Below are positions 33,174 to 41,845 of a stretch of 64,000 bases of DNA, piece by piece. Every line of letters begins with the position of its first letter. Within the stretch, counting starts at the first letter, position 1. The DNA comes from Labedella gwakjiensis (GTDB lineage Bacteria; Actinomycetota; Actinomycetes; Actinomycetales; Microbacteriaceae): positions 744,001 to 808,000 of the forward strand of contig NZ_PYAU01000001.1 of assembly GCF_003014675.1 (NCBI RefSeq), written 5' to 3'. A program made the position numbers and the translations under genes. The notes under the pieces were generated by a model, which did not search any database, had not been told where the DNA came from, and saw only the letters and a list, made by a program, of their open reading frames with translations.

Positions 33174-34052
33174 GTGGACGCGCTGACGAACGGGCAGGAG
33201 CGGATGCTCGAGGGCTGGCTCGGTCCGTGGGGTATCGAGGAGGACCTGTCGTGGCCCCTCCAGGACACGCGCGTACTCCGCGTGCGATCGGGGCACGGAG
33301 AGCACATCGTGAAGGCGGCGCGGAGCGGGCGGCCCGTGTCGCACCACTTCACCCGCGAGATCGACGCCCACCTCGATGTCCTGGCGCCCCTGCGGCGTGC
33401 CCACGGCGACCTGCCCGTCCCGGAGCTCGAGCACCACGACAGGGAGCTCGGACTCATCGTGACCCGGTTCCTCCCGGGGAGTCTCGTGCTCGGGTCGGCG
33501 GCGGAAGCGGATCCGTCGGTGTTCGAGGAGGCCGGGCGGATCCTTTCGCGACTCCAGGTGCCGGGAGCCGTCTCAGCGGACTACGGGCTCCGCCTCGCGG
33601 CGGCCGCAACCGAGCTGGTCGGACGGGCACGGGGGCTCGTCGCCGACGACCGGCTCGACGCCCTGCTCAGTCTGCTGTCCATCCTCTCGGCGCCGGACGC
33701 CGTAGCGCATCGGCCCGTTCCTCTGGTCTTCACCCACGGTGACTTCCAGCCGCGGAACTGGCTCGTGCACGACGGGCGTGTGAGCGTCATCGACTTCGGG
33801 CGCGCGGCGCAGCGCTCGTGGGTGAGTGACCTCGTGCGGCTCCGGAACCAGCAGTTCATCGACCGTCCCGACCTGTCCGAGGCGTTCGACGCGGGTCGTG
33901 CCCGACCTCTCACGGCCGACGATCGCGAGCTCCTCACCCTCGAGACGCTGCGGGAGAGCGTCGGAACGGTGGTCTGGGCCCACGGGATCGGCGACGCGGA
34001 CTTCGAAGAACACGGCCGGAGGATGGTGGAACGGGTCCTCGCGCAGGCGTGA
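33174..34052 (+). CDS. Aminoglycoside-phosphotransferase-like kinase
   Basis: A 292-residue APH/choline-kinase-fold enzyme. The catalytic loop is VFTHGDFQPRNWLVHDG (HGDxxxxN) and the magnesium Asp lies in RVSVIDFGRAAQRSW. The N-terminal lobe carries HIVKAARSGR, with the Lys as the expected ATP anchor. It phosphorylates a small alcohol or amino compound. I would not assume drug resistance, since the genome context is ordinary. GTG 33174 follows TACCGT by six bases (33162-33167) and is read divergently from the SRPBCC gene. Confidence 0.82.
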   Translation: MDALTNGQERMLEGWLGPWGIEEDLSWPLQDTRVLRVRSGHGEHIVKAARSGRPVSHHFTREIDAHLDVLAPLRRAHGDLPVPELEHHDRELGLIVTRFLPGSLVLGSAAEADPSVFEEAGRILSRLQVPGAVSADYGLRLAAAATELVGRARGLVADDRLDALLSLLSILSAPDAVAHRPVPLVFTHGDFQPRNWLVHDGRVSVIDFGRAAQRSWVSDLVRLRNQQFIDRPDLSEAFDAGRARPLTADDRELLTLETLRESVGTVVWAHGIGDADFEEHGRRMVERVLAQA

Positions 34053-34187
34053 TGGCGGCGGGGTCGCGCGACTCCTGCCACACGAGTCGCTCACTGCCGA
34101 CCCCCTTGACCCGCGAGGCGTCGCCCCCGACGCTCGAAGGGCGGACGATCACGTCGTCCACCACCAGACACCCTCAGGAGCATCACC

Positions 34188-34817
34188 ATGACGGCAGGAA
34201 CTCTCATCATCCGACTCGCGGTCGGCGGCCTCTTCGTCGGGCACGGTCTGCAGAAGCTGCGCGGCTCGTTCGACGGCCCGGGACTCGAGGGCACGACCCA
34301 GATGATGGAGAGCCTGGAGATGCACCCCGCCCGTCGCAACGCGGTCGCGGCCGCCGTGACGGAGACCGCCGGAGGGGCCGCGCTCGCGCTCGGGGCCGCG
34401 ACCCCGGTGGCTGCCGCGGGCATCACCGCCACGATGATCACGGCGGTTCGCAAGGTGCACTGGAACAACGGACTCTGGAACGCCGGCGGCGGCTGGGAGT
34501 TCAACGGCCTGCTCATCGCCGCCGCGACCGCTGTGGTCGCGGACGGCCCCGGCACGCTCTCCCTCGACGCCCTCGTGGGCAAGCGGAAGTGGGGACTGGG
34601 CTGGGCGATCGCGTCGGTCGTGGCGGGCGCCGTGGCGTCCACCGTCCTCATCGAGGCGGGCCGGCGCGCATCGGCGGAAGGCCAGGGAGAGGATTCCGGA
34701 GGCGACTCCGGAGACAACGCCGGCCGTCACGCCGGCCCTCCGGAGACGCCCGCGGCCGTTCCCGTCGACGACGCGACGCCCGAGCTCCCGACGGACGGCA
34801 CCGACGGCGCCTCCTGA
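34188..34817 (+). CDS. DoxX family membrane protein
   Basis: The 209-residue protein starts IIRLAVGGLFVGHGLQKLRG with the DoxX GHGxxKL motif. It continues with four helices including AALALGAATPVAAAGITATMI and the HWNNGLWNAGGGWEFNGLL loop common to DoxX/YphA proteins. A C-terminal hydrophilic tail (about 50 residues, Asp/Gly/Pro-rich) is longer than usual. DoxX proteins are linked with redox control and thiosulfate oxidation in other bacteria; here only membrane location is sure. Confidence 0.85.
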   Translation: MTAGTLIIRLAVGGLFVGHGLQKLRGSFDGPGLEGTTQMMESLEMHPARRNAVAAAVTETAGGAALALGAATPVAAAGITATMITAVRKVHWNNGLWNAGGGWEFNGLLIAAATAVVADGPGTLSLDALVGKRKWGLGWAIASVVAGAVASTVLIEAGRRASAEGQGEDSGGDSGDNAGRHAGPPETPAAVPVDDATPELPTDGTDGAS

Positions 34818-34956
34818 GCCGCGGGCAGCGCAGGACTGAGTCCTCCCGCCACCCCTTCCCTCCGAGCGCCTCGACCTCCTATCGTCGGATCGACGACGGC
34901 CGTCAGCGGCCGAGATCGCCCGGTGCGGCCGCCTCCCCCCGAGAATCGAGAATCCC

Positions 34957-35748
34957 GTGCAGCGTCGAGCGACAGCCCACCTCCGCATCACCGTCCAGAC
35001 CCCGGTGCGTCTCGCGCTCATCGTGGCCGCGGCCTCGGGACAGCAGGTCAGCGAGCGCCTCGACGTGCGCCTCGACGGGTCGCCGTTCGAGCCGCGTGAG
35101 CTCGCGACGTCCCACGGGACGCGGCTGCACGTGATCGATGCGGAGCCGTCGAGGCTCGAGATCGACTACGCGGTCGACGTGACGGGGATGGCGGAGCCGG
35201 CGCCGGTCGATGACGTCGACCTCCTCACCTACGTGCGCCCGAGCCGATACTGCGAGTCCGACACTCTCGCTCCCACCGCGCGGGCCGAGTTCGCCGGGCT
35301 CTCGGGGCTCGACCTGCTCGCGGGCGTGAGCTCCTGGGTGGGGAGCGAGCTGCGCTACGTCCCCGGGTCGAGCGGCCCGACCGACGGGGCGACGCAGACA
35401 CTGCTCGCCCGCCAGGGCGTGTGCCGCGACTACGCCCACCTCGTCATCGCCCTCCTGCGCGCGCTCGACGTGCCCGCTCGCCTCGCCGCCGTCTACGCAC
35501 CCGGTCTCGACCCCATGGACTTCCACGCTGTCGCCGAGGCGTACGTCGACGGCGCATGGCACGTCGTCGACGCGACGACGCTCGCCCCTCGGCAGAGCCT
35601 GGTGCGGATCGCGACGGGGCGCGACGCCGCCGATACCGCGTTCCTCAGCACATATCACGGCTTCGCGAGCCTCGACGAGGTGACCGTGACCGCCACGGTC
35701 GACGAGCTCCCGCGCGACGACGTCCGCGAACTGGCCGAGTTGCGCTGA
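34957..35748 (+). CDS. Transglutaminase-like cysteine protease family protein
   Basis: The 263-residue cytosolic protein has an N-terminal beta-rich domain (about 1-130) and a C-terminal transglutaminase-like domain. Its triad is visible: Cys in TLLARQGVCRDYAHL, His in MDFHAVAEAYVDG and Asp in WHVVDATTLAP. The same layout occurs in many actinobacterial transglutaminase-like proteins of unknown substrate. The start is GTG 34957; the base context upstream has no strong ribosome site. Confidence 0.85.
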   Translation: MQRRATAHLRITVQTPVRLALIVAAASGQQVSERLDVRLDGSPFEPRELATSHGTRLHVIDAEPSRLEIDYAVDVTGMAEPAPVDDVDLLTYVRPSRYCESDTLAPTARAEFAGLSGLDLLAGVSSWVGSELRYVPGSSGPTDGATQTLLARQGVCRDYAHLVIALLRALDVPARLAAVYAPGLDPMDFHAVAEAYVDGAWHVVDATTLAPRQSLVRIATGRDAADTAFLSTYHGFASLDEVTVTATVDELPRDDVRELAELR

Positions 35749-35860
35749 ACCCGCAGACGACAGGCGCGGACGGCGGGCCGTCGAGGCCGTCCGGCTGCAC
35801 CTGTCAGGAGGGCCACGGCCCGGCCCCCTAGGGTTGTCGAACCACCACCGGAGGAGACGC

Positions 35861-36709
35861 TTGACCGACACACCACGCACGATCATCATCACGGGGGCCA
35901 GTGACGGGATCGGAGCAGCCGCCGCCCGTCGACTGGCCAGAGACGGACACACCGTCGTGGTCGTCGGCCGGTCCCGGGAGAAGACCAACGCCGTCGCCGA
36001 CGAGATCGGCGCCGACCGCTACGTGTCGGACTTCGCCGACCTCCGCCAGGTCCGCGAGCTCGCGACCGTCCTCGAGACGACGTACCCGCGCATCGACGTG
36101 CTCGCGAACAACGCCGGCGGCATCTTCGGTGACCGCACACGCACGACCGACGGCTTCGAGAAGACGCTGCAGGTGAACCACCTCGCGCCGTTCCTCCTCA
36201 CGAACCTGCTCCTCGACACGCTCATCGCGAGCCGCGCGACCGTCATAGCCACGTCGAGCATCGCCGCCCGCATGTTCAGCAGACTCGACCTCGACGATCT
36301 CGACGACGACCGCGACCCCTCGGCGAATCGGGCGTACGGAAACGCCAAGCTCGAGAACGTCCTCTTCACGCGGGAGCTGCAGCGCCGCTACGGCGAGCAG
36401 GGCCTCTCGGCCGTCGCCTTCCACCCGGGAACCATCGCGACGGGCTTCGCCGCCGAGAGCACGAGCCTCATGCGGTTCGTCTACCAGACGCCGCTGCGCC
36501 ACCTCCTGCTCAGCGGCCCCGAGACGGGTGCCGAACAGCTCGTCTGGCTCGCGACGACCACGCCGGGCGCCGAGTGGGAGCCCGGGGAGTACTACGAGAA
36601 GCGCCGCATCGCGAAGACGAGCATGCAGGCGTACGACGGCCTTCTCGCCGAAGAGCTGTGGGCCGAGAGCGCGCGCCGCACGGGACTGCTGCCCGGCCCC
36701 ACCGCCTGA
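35861..36709 (+). CDS. Short-chain dehydrogenase/reductase (SDR)
   Basis: The 282-residue Rossmann enzyme has the NAD(P) motif IIITGASDGIGAAAARRLA, DVLANNAGGIFG, and the active-site Tyr/Lys in RAYGNAKLEN (YxxxK) after the Ser of VIATSSIA. It resembles retinol-dehydrogenase or protochlorophyllide-reductase-like oxidoreductases. TTG 35861 is chosen because GGAGGAG lies 4 bases upstream; no ATG or GTG lies in frame near the start. Confidence 0.88.
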   Translation: MTDTPRTIIITGASDGIGAAAARRLARDGHTVVVVGRSREKTNAVADEIGADRYVSDFADLRQVRELATVLETTYPRIDVLANNAGGIFGDRTRTTDGFEKTLQVNHLAPFLLTNLLLDTLIASRATVIATSSIAARMFSRLDLDDLDDDRDPSANRAYGNAKLENVLFTRELQRRYGEQGLSAVAFHPGTIATGFAAESTSLMRFVYQTPLRHLLLSGPETGAEQLVWLATTTPGAEWEPGEYYEKRRIAKTSMQAYDGLLAEELWAESARRTGLLPGPTA

Positions 36710-36736
36710 CACGGCCCCGAGAGGCGGGTGGCCGGA

Positions 36737-37300
36737 CTAGCGGCGCGTGGCCGCCCGCTGCCTCGGAGAAGGGAGGGGAGCGGTGTCCGACGGACCGTCC
36801 TCGTGCTCGTCGATCACGTCGACCGCTTCCTCCATGCTCTCGAGGAATCGCAGCACGGTCCGCATCTCGTCGGCGGTGAGCCGCTCGGTGGCCGCGAGCA
36901 TGCGGGTGTGCATCTTTCCGAGGGTCGCCCGCACCTCCGCGTCGGTCGTGGCCGTCGTGGAGAGGATGAGGGCGCGTCGGTCGGTGGGGTGCGGATGCCG
37001 TTCGAGGTGTCCGCTGCGGACGAGACGGTCGATGAGCACCGTGGTCGAGGCTGAGGATATCCCGAGGTAGGACGCGAGGTCGCGGGGGCCGACGGGACCT
37101 CCTCCCCGCTTCGACTGGAGCAGGAACTGCAGGGCGAGCAGATCGGTCTCGCCCATCTTCATGGACTCGCGCGTCCGGCGTCTCATCGCCGTCTCGGCCT
37201 TCCGGTAGCGGCGCAGCCCGTTGAGCACGTCCACGGCCCGGATGCTCTGGTCGTCACTTCCGTACCAGTATCCGGAGCTCGGGTCCCTCGGCTCAGTCAT
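36737..37300 (-). CDS. MarR family transcriptional regulator
   Basis: A 187-residue MarR protein with N-terminal helices, then DNA-binding core VGPRDLASYLGISSASTTVLIDRLVRSGHLER and wing HPTDRRALILSTTATTDAE. TACACT at 37307-37312 ends six bases before ATG 37300, so the message is probably leaderless. A near-perfect palindrome (37323-37337) covers the -35 region, fitting autorepression. The next upstream gene is a fatty-acid desaturase on the same strand, a plausible further target. Confidence 0.86.
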   Translation of the reverse strand: MTEPRDPSSGYWYGSDDQSIRAVDVLNGLRRYRKAETAMRRRTRESMKMGETDLLALQFLLQSKRGGGPVGPRDLASYLGISSASTTVLIDRLVRSGHLERHPHPTDRRALILSTTATTDAEVRATLGKMHTRMLAATERLTADEMRTVLRFLESMEEAVDVIDEHEDGPSDTAPLPSPRQRAATRR

Positions 37301-37322
37301 CCCCACAGTGTAGAGGGAAAGC

Positions 37323-37337
37323 TAGACAGGCTGCCTA
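37323..37337. promoter_or_regulatory. Putative MarR operator over the -35 region
   Basis: TAGACAGGCTGCCTA is a 15-base dyad whose arms match at twelve of fourteen flanking positions (TAG-CAG / CTG-CTA). It lies 23 bases before the MarR start codon. Binding by the MarR protein is inferred. Confidence 0.5.
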
Positions 37338-37364
37338 TCTCGTCCCCAGGGCTTGTACCGGACC

Positions 37365-38471
37365 TCACGCACCCTGACGCTCGGCGACGAGCGGGCACGT
37401 GAAGACGTCCCGTTCGCCGAGCCCCACCCTGTTGATGTACCGGAGCACGATGCCGTACGACTCGAAGAGGCCCACCGAGGTGTAGGCCACGCCCTTCTCC
37501 CGGCAATACGCCGAGATGAGCGGTGCGGCACCTCGGAGGTGCGGGCGGGGCATCGAGGGGAAGAGGTGGTGCTCCACCTGGTAGTTGAGTCCGCCCAGGA
37601 AGACGTCGACGAACCGGCCGCCCCGCACGTTCCGGCTCATGAGCACCTGGCGCCGCAGGAAGTCGACGACGAGGTCCTTCGGCACGAGCGGCATCCCCTT
37701 GTGGTTGGGCGCGAACGAGATGCCCATGTAGAACCCGAAGAGGCCGAGCTGCACGCCGAGGAACGCGAACGCGATGCCGGGAGAGAGGACGAGGAAGACG
37801 AGGGTCGTGAACCCCACGAGACGCACGAGGATGAACGTCAGCTCGGCCCAGCGACGCTCGACGTGCTCGCGGGCGAGGAGTCGGCGGACGCTGGAGGCGT
37901 GGAGCGAGAGCCCTTCGAGGAGCAGGATCGGGAAGAAGAACGTGCCCTGGTGCGATACCATCCACCGCGCGAGCGGGTTCCGGGGCTCGGCGACCTGCTC
38001 GGGCGTGAACGCGACGACGGGCAGGTCGATGTCGGGGTCCGCGTCGATCTTGTTCGGATTCGCGTGGTGACGCGTGTGCTTGTGCTGCCACCAGCCGTAG
38101 CTCATCCCCACGAAGAGGTTCCCGACGACGAGGCTCGCCCAGTCGTTCCACCGCCCCGAGACGAAGATCTGGCGGTGGGCCGCGTCGTGACCGAGGAACG
38201 CGATCTGGGTGAAGAGCACGGCGAAGCCCGCGGCCGTGACGAGCTGCCACCACGTGTCGCCGATGAGGACGAACGCCACGAGCGAGACCGCGACGACGAC
38301 GGGTACGGCGACGAGCTTCGCCCAGTAGTAGCCGTAGCGACGGCGCAGCAGCCCGGAGTCGCGGATCTGACGCGCGAGTTCCGTGAAGTCGCCGGGACCG
38401 GCCGTCCGGGCGGTGCGCGGACGGGTTGGGCGGACGACGCCGGAGGGGGAAGAGGGGGTGTGGGCGGACAT
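37365..38471 (-). CDS. Membrane fatty acid desaturase
   Basis: The 368-residue di-iron desaturase shows the three His boxes HDAAH (95-99), HKHTRHH (130-136) and QVEHH (298-302), with hydrophobic helices between them. The last box in the form Q-x-x-HH and the single-domain length point to acyl-lipid front-end or linoleoyl-CoA-like desaturases of Actinobacteria. It introduces a double bond into membrane lipids, often on cold shock. ATG 38471 begins the conserved block after an about 30-residue polar N-terminus. A MarR gene follows. Confidence 0.92.
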   Translation of the reverse strand: MSAHTPSSPSGVVRPTRPRTARTAGPGDFTELARQIRDSGLLRRRYGYYWAKLVAVPVVVAVSLVAFVLIGDTWWQLVTAAGFAVLFTQIAFLGHDAAHRQIFVSGRWNDWASLVVGNLFVGMSYGWWQHKHTRHHANPNKIDADPDIDLPVVAFTPEQVAEPRNPLARWMVSHQGTFFFPILLLEGLSLHASSVRRLLAREHVERRWAELTFILVRLVGFTTLVFLVLSPGIAFAFLGVQLGLFGFYMGISFAPNHKGMPLVPKDLVVDFLRRQVLMSRNVRGGRFVDVFLGGLNYQVEHHLFPSMPRPHLRGAAPLISAYCREKGVAYTSVGLFESYGIVLRYINRVGLGERDVFTCPLVAERQGA

Positions 38472-38612
38472 CGGTCGCTCCCGTCGGACGTGGATGCGGT
38501 GCGACCGGGGTCCGGGGCCGAAGAGCCTGAATGGCCATAAGCCTACGCCTCGTTCCCCGTCCCGACAGGGGCTGTTCAATCGGGTGTCGGTCGTGCATGT
38601 TACGACTGGGGT

Positions 38613-39527
38613 ATGGCCTCCACCCCGCACACCGCAGCGCCGCACGATCTCCCCCGCACCGGATACGACGAGCGCTTCCTCGCGGCGGCGCTCCCGCTCC
38701 CCCGGTCCGCTCCCGCAGCACCCGCAGCCGCGCGCGACACGCGCGAGCTGCCGTATGTGCACTTCACCGTGGTGCTCGATCCGTCCAGGCGGCTCGCGCT
38801 CGCGACGGCCGTGAACATCGACGGCGCGCGCATCGTCGACGTGGGGCGCGGAGACGACTGGCACCTCGACGACCGTGTGCCGGAGGATCAGCAGACCGGG
38901 CCGGCCGTCTACGCCCGCAACGACCTGGATCGCGGGCACCTCGTGCGCCGTCGCGACCCGGTGTGGGGCGACCCGCAGGAGGCGGCCGCCGCGAACGTCG
39001 ACACGTTCTGCTACACGAACGCCGCTCCGCAGGCCGCGGAATTCAATCAGGGCAAGGAACTCTGGGTGGGGCTCGAGGACCACGTGCTCGCCTTCGCCGA
39101 GGCGAACGACGTCCGGCTGTCCGTCTTCACGGGACCGGTGCTCGATCCGAACGACCCGCCGTATCGGGGCACGCAGATCCCCCGCCTGTTCTGGAAGGTC
39201 GCCGCGTGGACCACCGGGGGCACCGAAGACGGCGCCGAGGCGACCCTGCGCTCGGCCGCCTTCCTCCTCGACCAGTCGCCGCAGCTCGACGACATCGACC
39301 TCGACGAGTCCACTCGGTCGGCGGTCGCCGACGCCCCGCCGCCGCTCGGGCCCTTCCGCACGTTCCAGGTGCCCGTCGCCGACGTAGCGGCCGTGGCCGG
39401 ACTGGATCTCGGCCCCCTGGTGGAGGCGGATGTGCTCCAGCCCGTGCCCGCCGCCGTGCCGGGTCGCTCGCCCGACCCGGCGCTCTGGCACGAGCTGCAC
39501 GACTGGAGCGAGATCAGACTGCTCTGA
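38613..39527 (+). CDS. DNA/RNA non-specific endonuclease (NUC family)
   Basis: The 304-residue protein contains the NUC-domain active site NDLDRGHLVRRRDPVWG (DRGH with catalytic His), followed by FCYTNAAPQAAEFNQGKEL, where the Asn binds magnesium, as in Serratia nuclease and EndoG. No signal peptide is obvious, so the location is unclear. Length is at the upper end for a bare domain because of an 85-residue C-terminal extension. It probably degrades DNA or RNA unspecifically. Confidence 0.88.
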   Translation: MASTPHTAAPHDLPRTGYDERFLAAALPLPRSAPAAPAAARDTRELPYVHFTVVLDPSRRLALATAVNIDGARIVDVGRGDDWHLDDRVPEDQQTGPAVYARNDLDRGHLVRRRDPVWGDPQEAAAANVDTFCYTNAAPQAAEFNQGKELWVGLEDHVLAFAEANDVRLSVFTGPVLDPNDPPYRGTQIPRLFWKVAAWTTGGTEDGAEATLRSAAFLLDQSPQLDDIDLDESTRSAVADAPPPLGPFRTFQVPVADVAAVAGLDLGPLVEADVLQPVPAAVPGRSPDPALWHELHDWSEIRLL

Positions 39528-39551
39528 CCCCGCTCCCCCGCCACGCCACTG

Positions 39552-40514
39552 TCAGGACGCCGCTGCGTCCTTCGGCACGAACATCGCGTCGACGTCCGCC
39601 ATCTCCATCTCGGCCGTCTTCTGGATGAGCGCGAGGAGACCGGCGTCGAGCCCGGGCGCGAACTCCTCCGGACGCTCCACCGCGATCGTCGACGGGACGC
39701 CGACGGGGGCCTGCTCGCTCGCGTCGAGGTCGGTTCCGTCGTTCGACGGCGACGCCCCCTGGAAGATCCGCCCCGCCTCCGACTGGCCCGCGAGGTCGAA
39801 CGTGTACTGCTTGCTCTGCAGCCCGAGGTCGACGAGCTTCTTCACCTCGGGGAAGCGCTCCGCGTTGGTCTTCGGGATCGGGAGCGACGTCTTCCAGTCG
39901 ATGCCGAGCGTCTCGAGCGCCTTCGCGTAGGCGTTCTCGTGGGCCTGGTCGCGCACGATGAGGTACGCGATCGTCGAGCGCGCGGTCTTGTTGTCCGTCA
40001 TCTCGTAGATGCGGCACTTCTGCAGCCGGCCCGTGGACTCGAGCATGAGGTTGTACAGCAGGTCGAGCACGAGGTTCCCCGAGTTGTAGACGTAGCTGCC
40101 GCTCCACGGGTTCCCCGCAGCGTCGACGGGCAGAGCGCCCTGGGCACCCACGAGGTAATGGTGGATGTTGCCGTGATCGAGAGCCACCGTGAGGGGTGTC
40201 TTCCCGGTCGCGCCCGGCTTGTCGACAGGGTCCGTCGGCTTGCCCTGGTACTCGGGGGAACCGTCGAGCAGACGCGAGATCGTCGTGCCGATGAGCTCGA
40301 CGTGGCTGATCTCCTCGGTGCCGACGCCCTGGATGAGGTCGCGGTACGGCTTGGCCGCAGGCCCGCGGAAGTTCATCGCCTGGAAGAGGTATTGCATCAT
40401 CGTTCGCATCTCGCCGAACTGCCCGCCGAGCCCCTCCTGCAGGGCGTTCGCGGCGGCGGGGTCGGGCTCGTCCGGGACGATCTCGTGGATGAGGGACTGG
40501 ACGTGGAAGAACAT
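39552..40514 (-). CDS. Manganese (non-heme) catalase
   Basis: The 320-residue protein starts MFFHVQSLIHEIVPDEPDP and carries the di-manganese-binding helices (GGQFGEMRTMMQYLFQAM and GTEEISHVELIGTTISRLL), the KatN/Mn-catalase signature. It then has SKQYTFDLAGQSE-like C-terminal strands. It breaks down hydrogen peroxide in the cytoplasm without heme. AAGGAG lies 6 bases before ATG 40514. A 138-base spacer separates it from the end of the next gene. Confidence 0.93.
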   Translation of the reverse strand: MFFHVQSLIHEIVPDEPDPAAANALQEGLGGQFGEMRTMMQYLFQAMNFRGPAAKPYRDLIQGVGTEEISHVELIGTTISRLLDGSPEYQGKPTDPVDKPGATGKTPLTVALDHGNIHHYLVGAQGALPVDAAGNPWSGSYVYNSGNLVLDLLYNLMLESTGRLQKCRIYEMTDNKTARSTIAYLIVRDQAHENAYAKALETLGIDWKTSLPIPKTNAERFPEVKKLVDLGLQSKQYTFDLAGQSEAGRIFQGASPSNDGTDLDASEQAPVGVPSTIAVERPEEFAPGLDAGLLALIQKTAEMEMADVDAMFVPKDAAAS

Positions 40515-40659
40515 GTGGACTCCTTCGGAGCGGCGATCGGACCCTCCTCGCCTGACTCTGCGCCCCTCGATCCGATGCCGCGAGAGATGGTCAACGGCCA
40601 CCCGAGCGTCTACACTCGCGCGCCCGTTCCCGGCCGGGTCGGCGTCCGCCGGCCCGCCC

Positions 40660-41778
40660 TCAGCCGGCAGCGTGCCGACGCATCCCCAGCCACCCGGCCA
40701 GCGCGTCGAGCTCCCGCTCCACGCCCTCACGGATCGCGCGGGTGAACGGCTCGTCCTCGTGCACGGCGTCCACGCGGAGCACCCCGGCCGCCCGGTCCGC
40801 CGTGGCGTCCACCTTCCCCACGAGCCGGTCGCCGTGGAGGATCGGGAGCGCGTAGTAGCCCCAGCGCCGCTTCGCCTTCGGCGTGTACATCTCGAGGGCG
40901 TAGTCGAAGCCGAAGAGCGTGACCATGCGCTTCCGGTCGCGGATGAGGGCGTCGAACGGCGACAGGAGCGTGGTGCGCTCCGACGCCTCTCGGTGGACGT
41001 CGGAGCGGGCGAGCAGCGTGCCGTCGAGGTAGGCGGGGTCCACGCGCCACTCCCCCGGCGCCCCGTCGATCACGGCGGGTTCGCCCGCGTCGCCGACGCG
41101 CACCGACTCCCCCGGGAGTTCGGTCGTCCTGTTGCGCACGATGCCGAGCGCGCGCAGGCGCCGCTCGTTCCGGATCCGCAACGCATCCTCGAGCGGCACG
41201 GTGGGGATGTCGGCGTGATAGCGGCGCTCGGCGAGGTCCCACAGCCGGTCACGGCCGCGGCGCCCCGCCACGGCCACCTCCCCGCGGGCGGCGAGGCATT
41301 CGAGCATCATGATGACGTTGCGGTTGTTGTTCCAGCCGCTCGACGGCCACGGCACGATACTCGTGTCGGCGATCTCGGTGGCGACGACGGGGCCGTCGAT
41401 CTCGAGCCGCTCCAGCACGTCGTCGCGGAACTCCGCGTTCTCCTCGAGCCAGCGCAGGGTGGACTCGTGGCGCGGCGGCCCCGCCATCTCGGCGCGGTAG
41501 AGGGCCAGGTCCTCCATGGGCCGCACGATGAGAGACAGCTCGAAGAGCACGTCTCCGCCCTCGAGCGTGTCGAGGAGCTCCCCTGGCGCGTAGGCGTCGC
41601 CCAATCGACTCCTCAGCACGAGGTCGGCCGTGGGTGCGACGGCGGCCGTCGGCTCGATCTGCAGGAACGAGAGGTGCCGGACCACGTCGAGCAGGTCGTC
41701 GGGGCGCTCGTCGCCGAGCAGCTGCGCGTGCACGGCGATGCGCCGAGCCTCGTCGAGCGTCAGCCGGTGCGGTTCCAC
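40660..41778 (-). CDS. HTH_42 DNA glycosylase (YcaQ-like)
   Basis: The 372-residue YcaQ/AlkZ-type protein has N-terminal LTLDEARRIAVHAQLL and VVRHLSFLQIEPTAAVAPT (conserved Gln), RERLE-like winged helix in the middle, and C-terminal LLSPFDALIRDRKRMVTLFGFDYALE followed by RWGYYALPILHGDRLVGKVD, the conserved YcaQ end. YcaQ removes alkylated bases and unhooks DNA cross-links. GTG 41778 is preceded by TAGGGT at six bases (41785-41790), so it is leaderless. It belongs to the same superfamily as the gene at 12465. Confidence 0.85.
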   Translation of the reverse strand: MEPHRLTLDEARRIAVHAQLLGDERPDDLLDVVRHLSFLQIEPTAAVAPTADLVLRSRLGDAYAPGELLDTLEGGDVLFELSLIVRPMEDLALYRAEMAGPPRHESTLRWLEENAEFRDDVLERLEIDGPVVATEIADTSIVPWPSSGWNNNRNVIMMLECLAARGEVAVAGRRGRDRLWDLAERRYHADIPTVPLEDALRIRNERRLRALGIVRNRTTELPGESVRVGDAGEPAVIDGAPGEWRVDPAYLDGTLLARSDVHREASERTTLLSPFDALIRDRKRMVTLFGFDYALEMYTPKAKRRWGYYALPILHGDRLVGKVDATADRAAGVLRVDAVHEDEPFTRAIREGVERELDALAGWLGMRRHAAG

Positions 41779-41845
41779 GCGGTCACCCTACGCCGGAGCT
41801 CGACCGACCGACAGGACCCTCCGGGAGGGGCGCCGATGACGCTCG

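Noticed and set aside
33174-34052. Aminoglycoside resistance gene
   Set aside because: Only the general kinase fold is supported. The gene has host composition and no mobile or resistance context.
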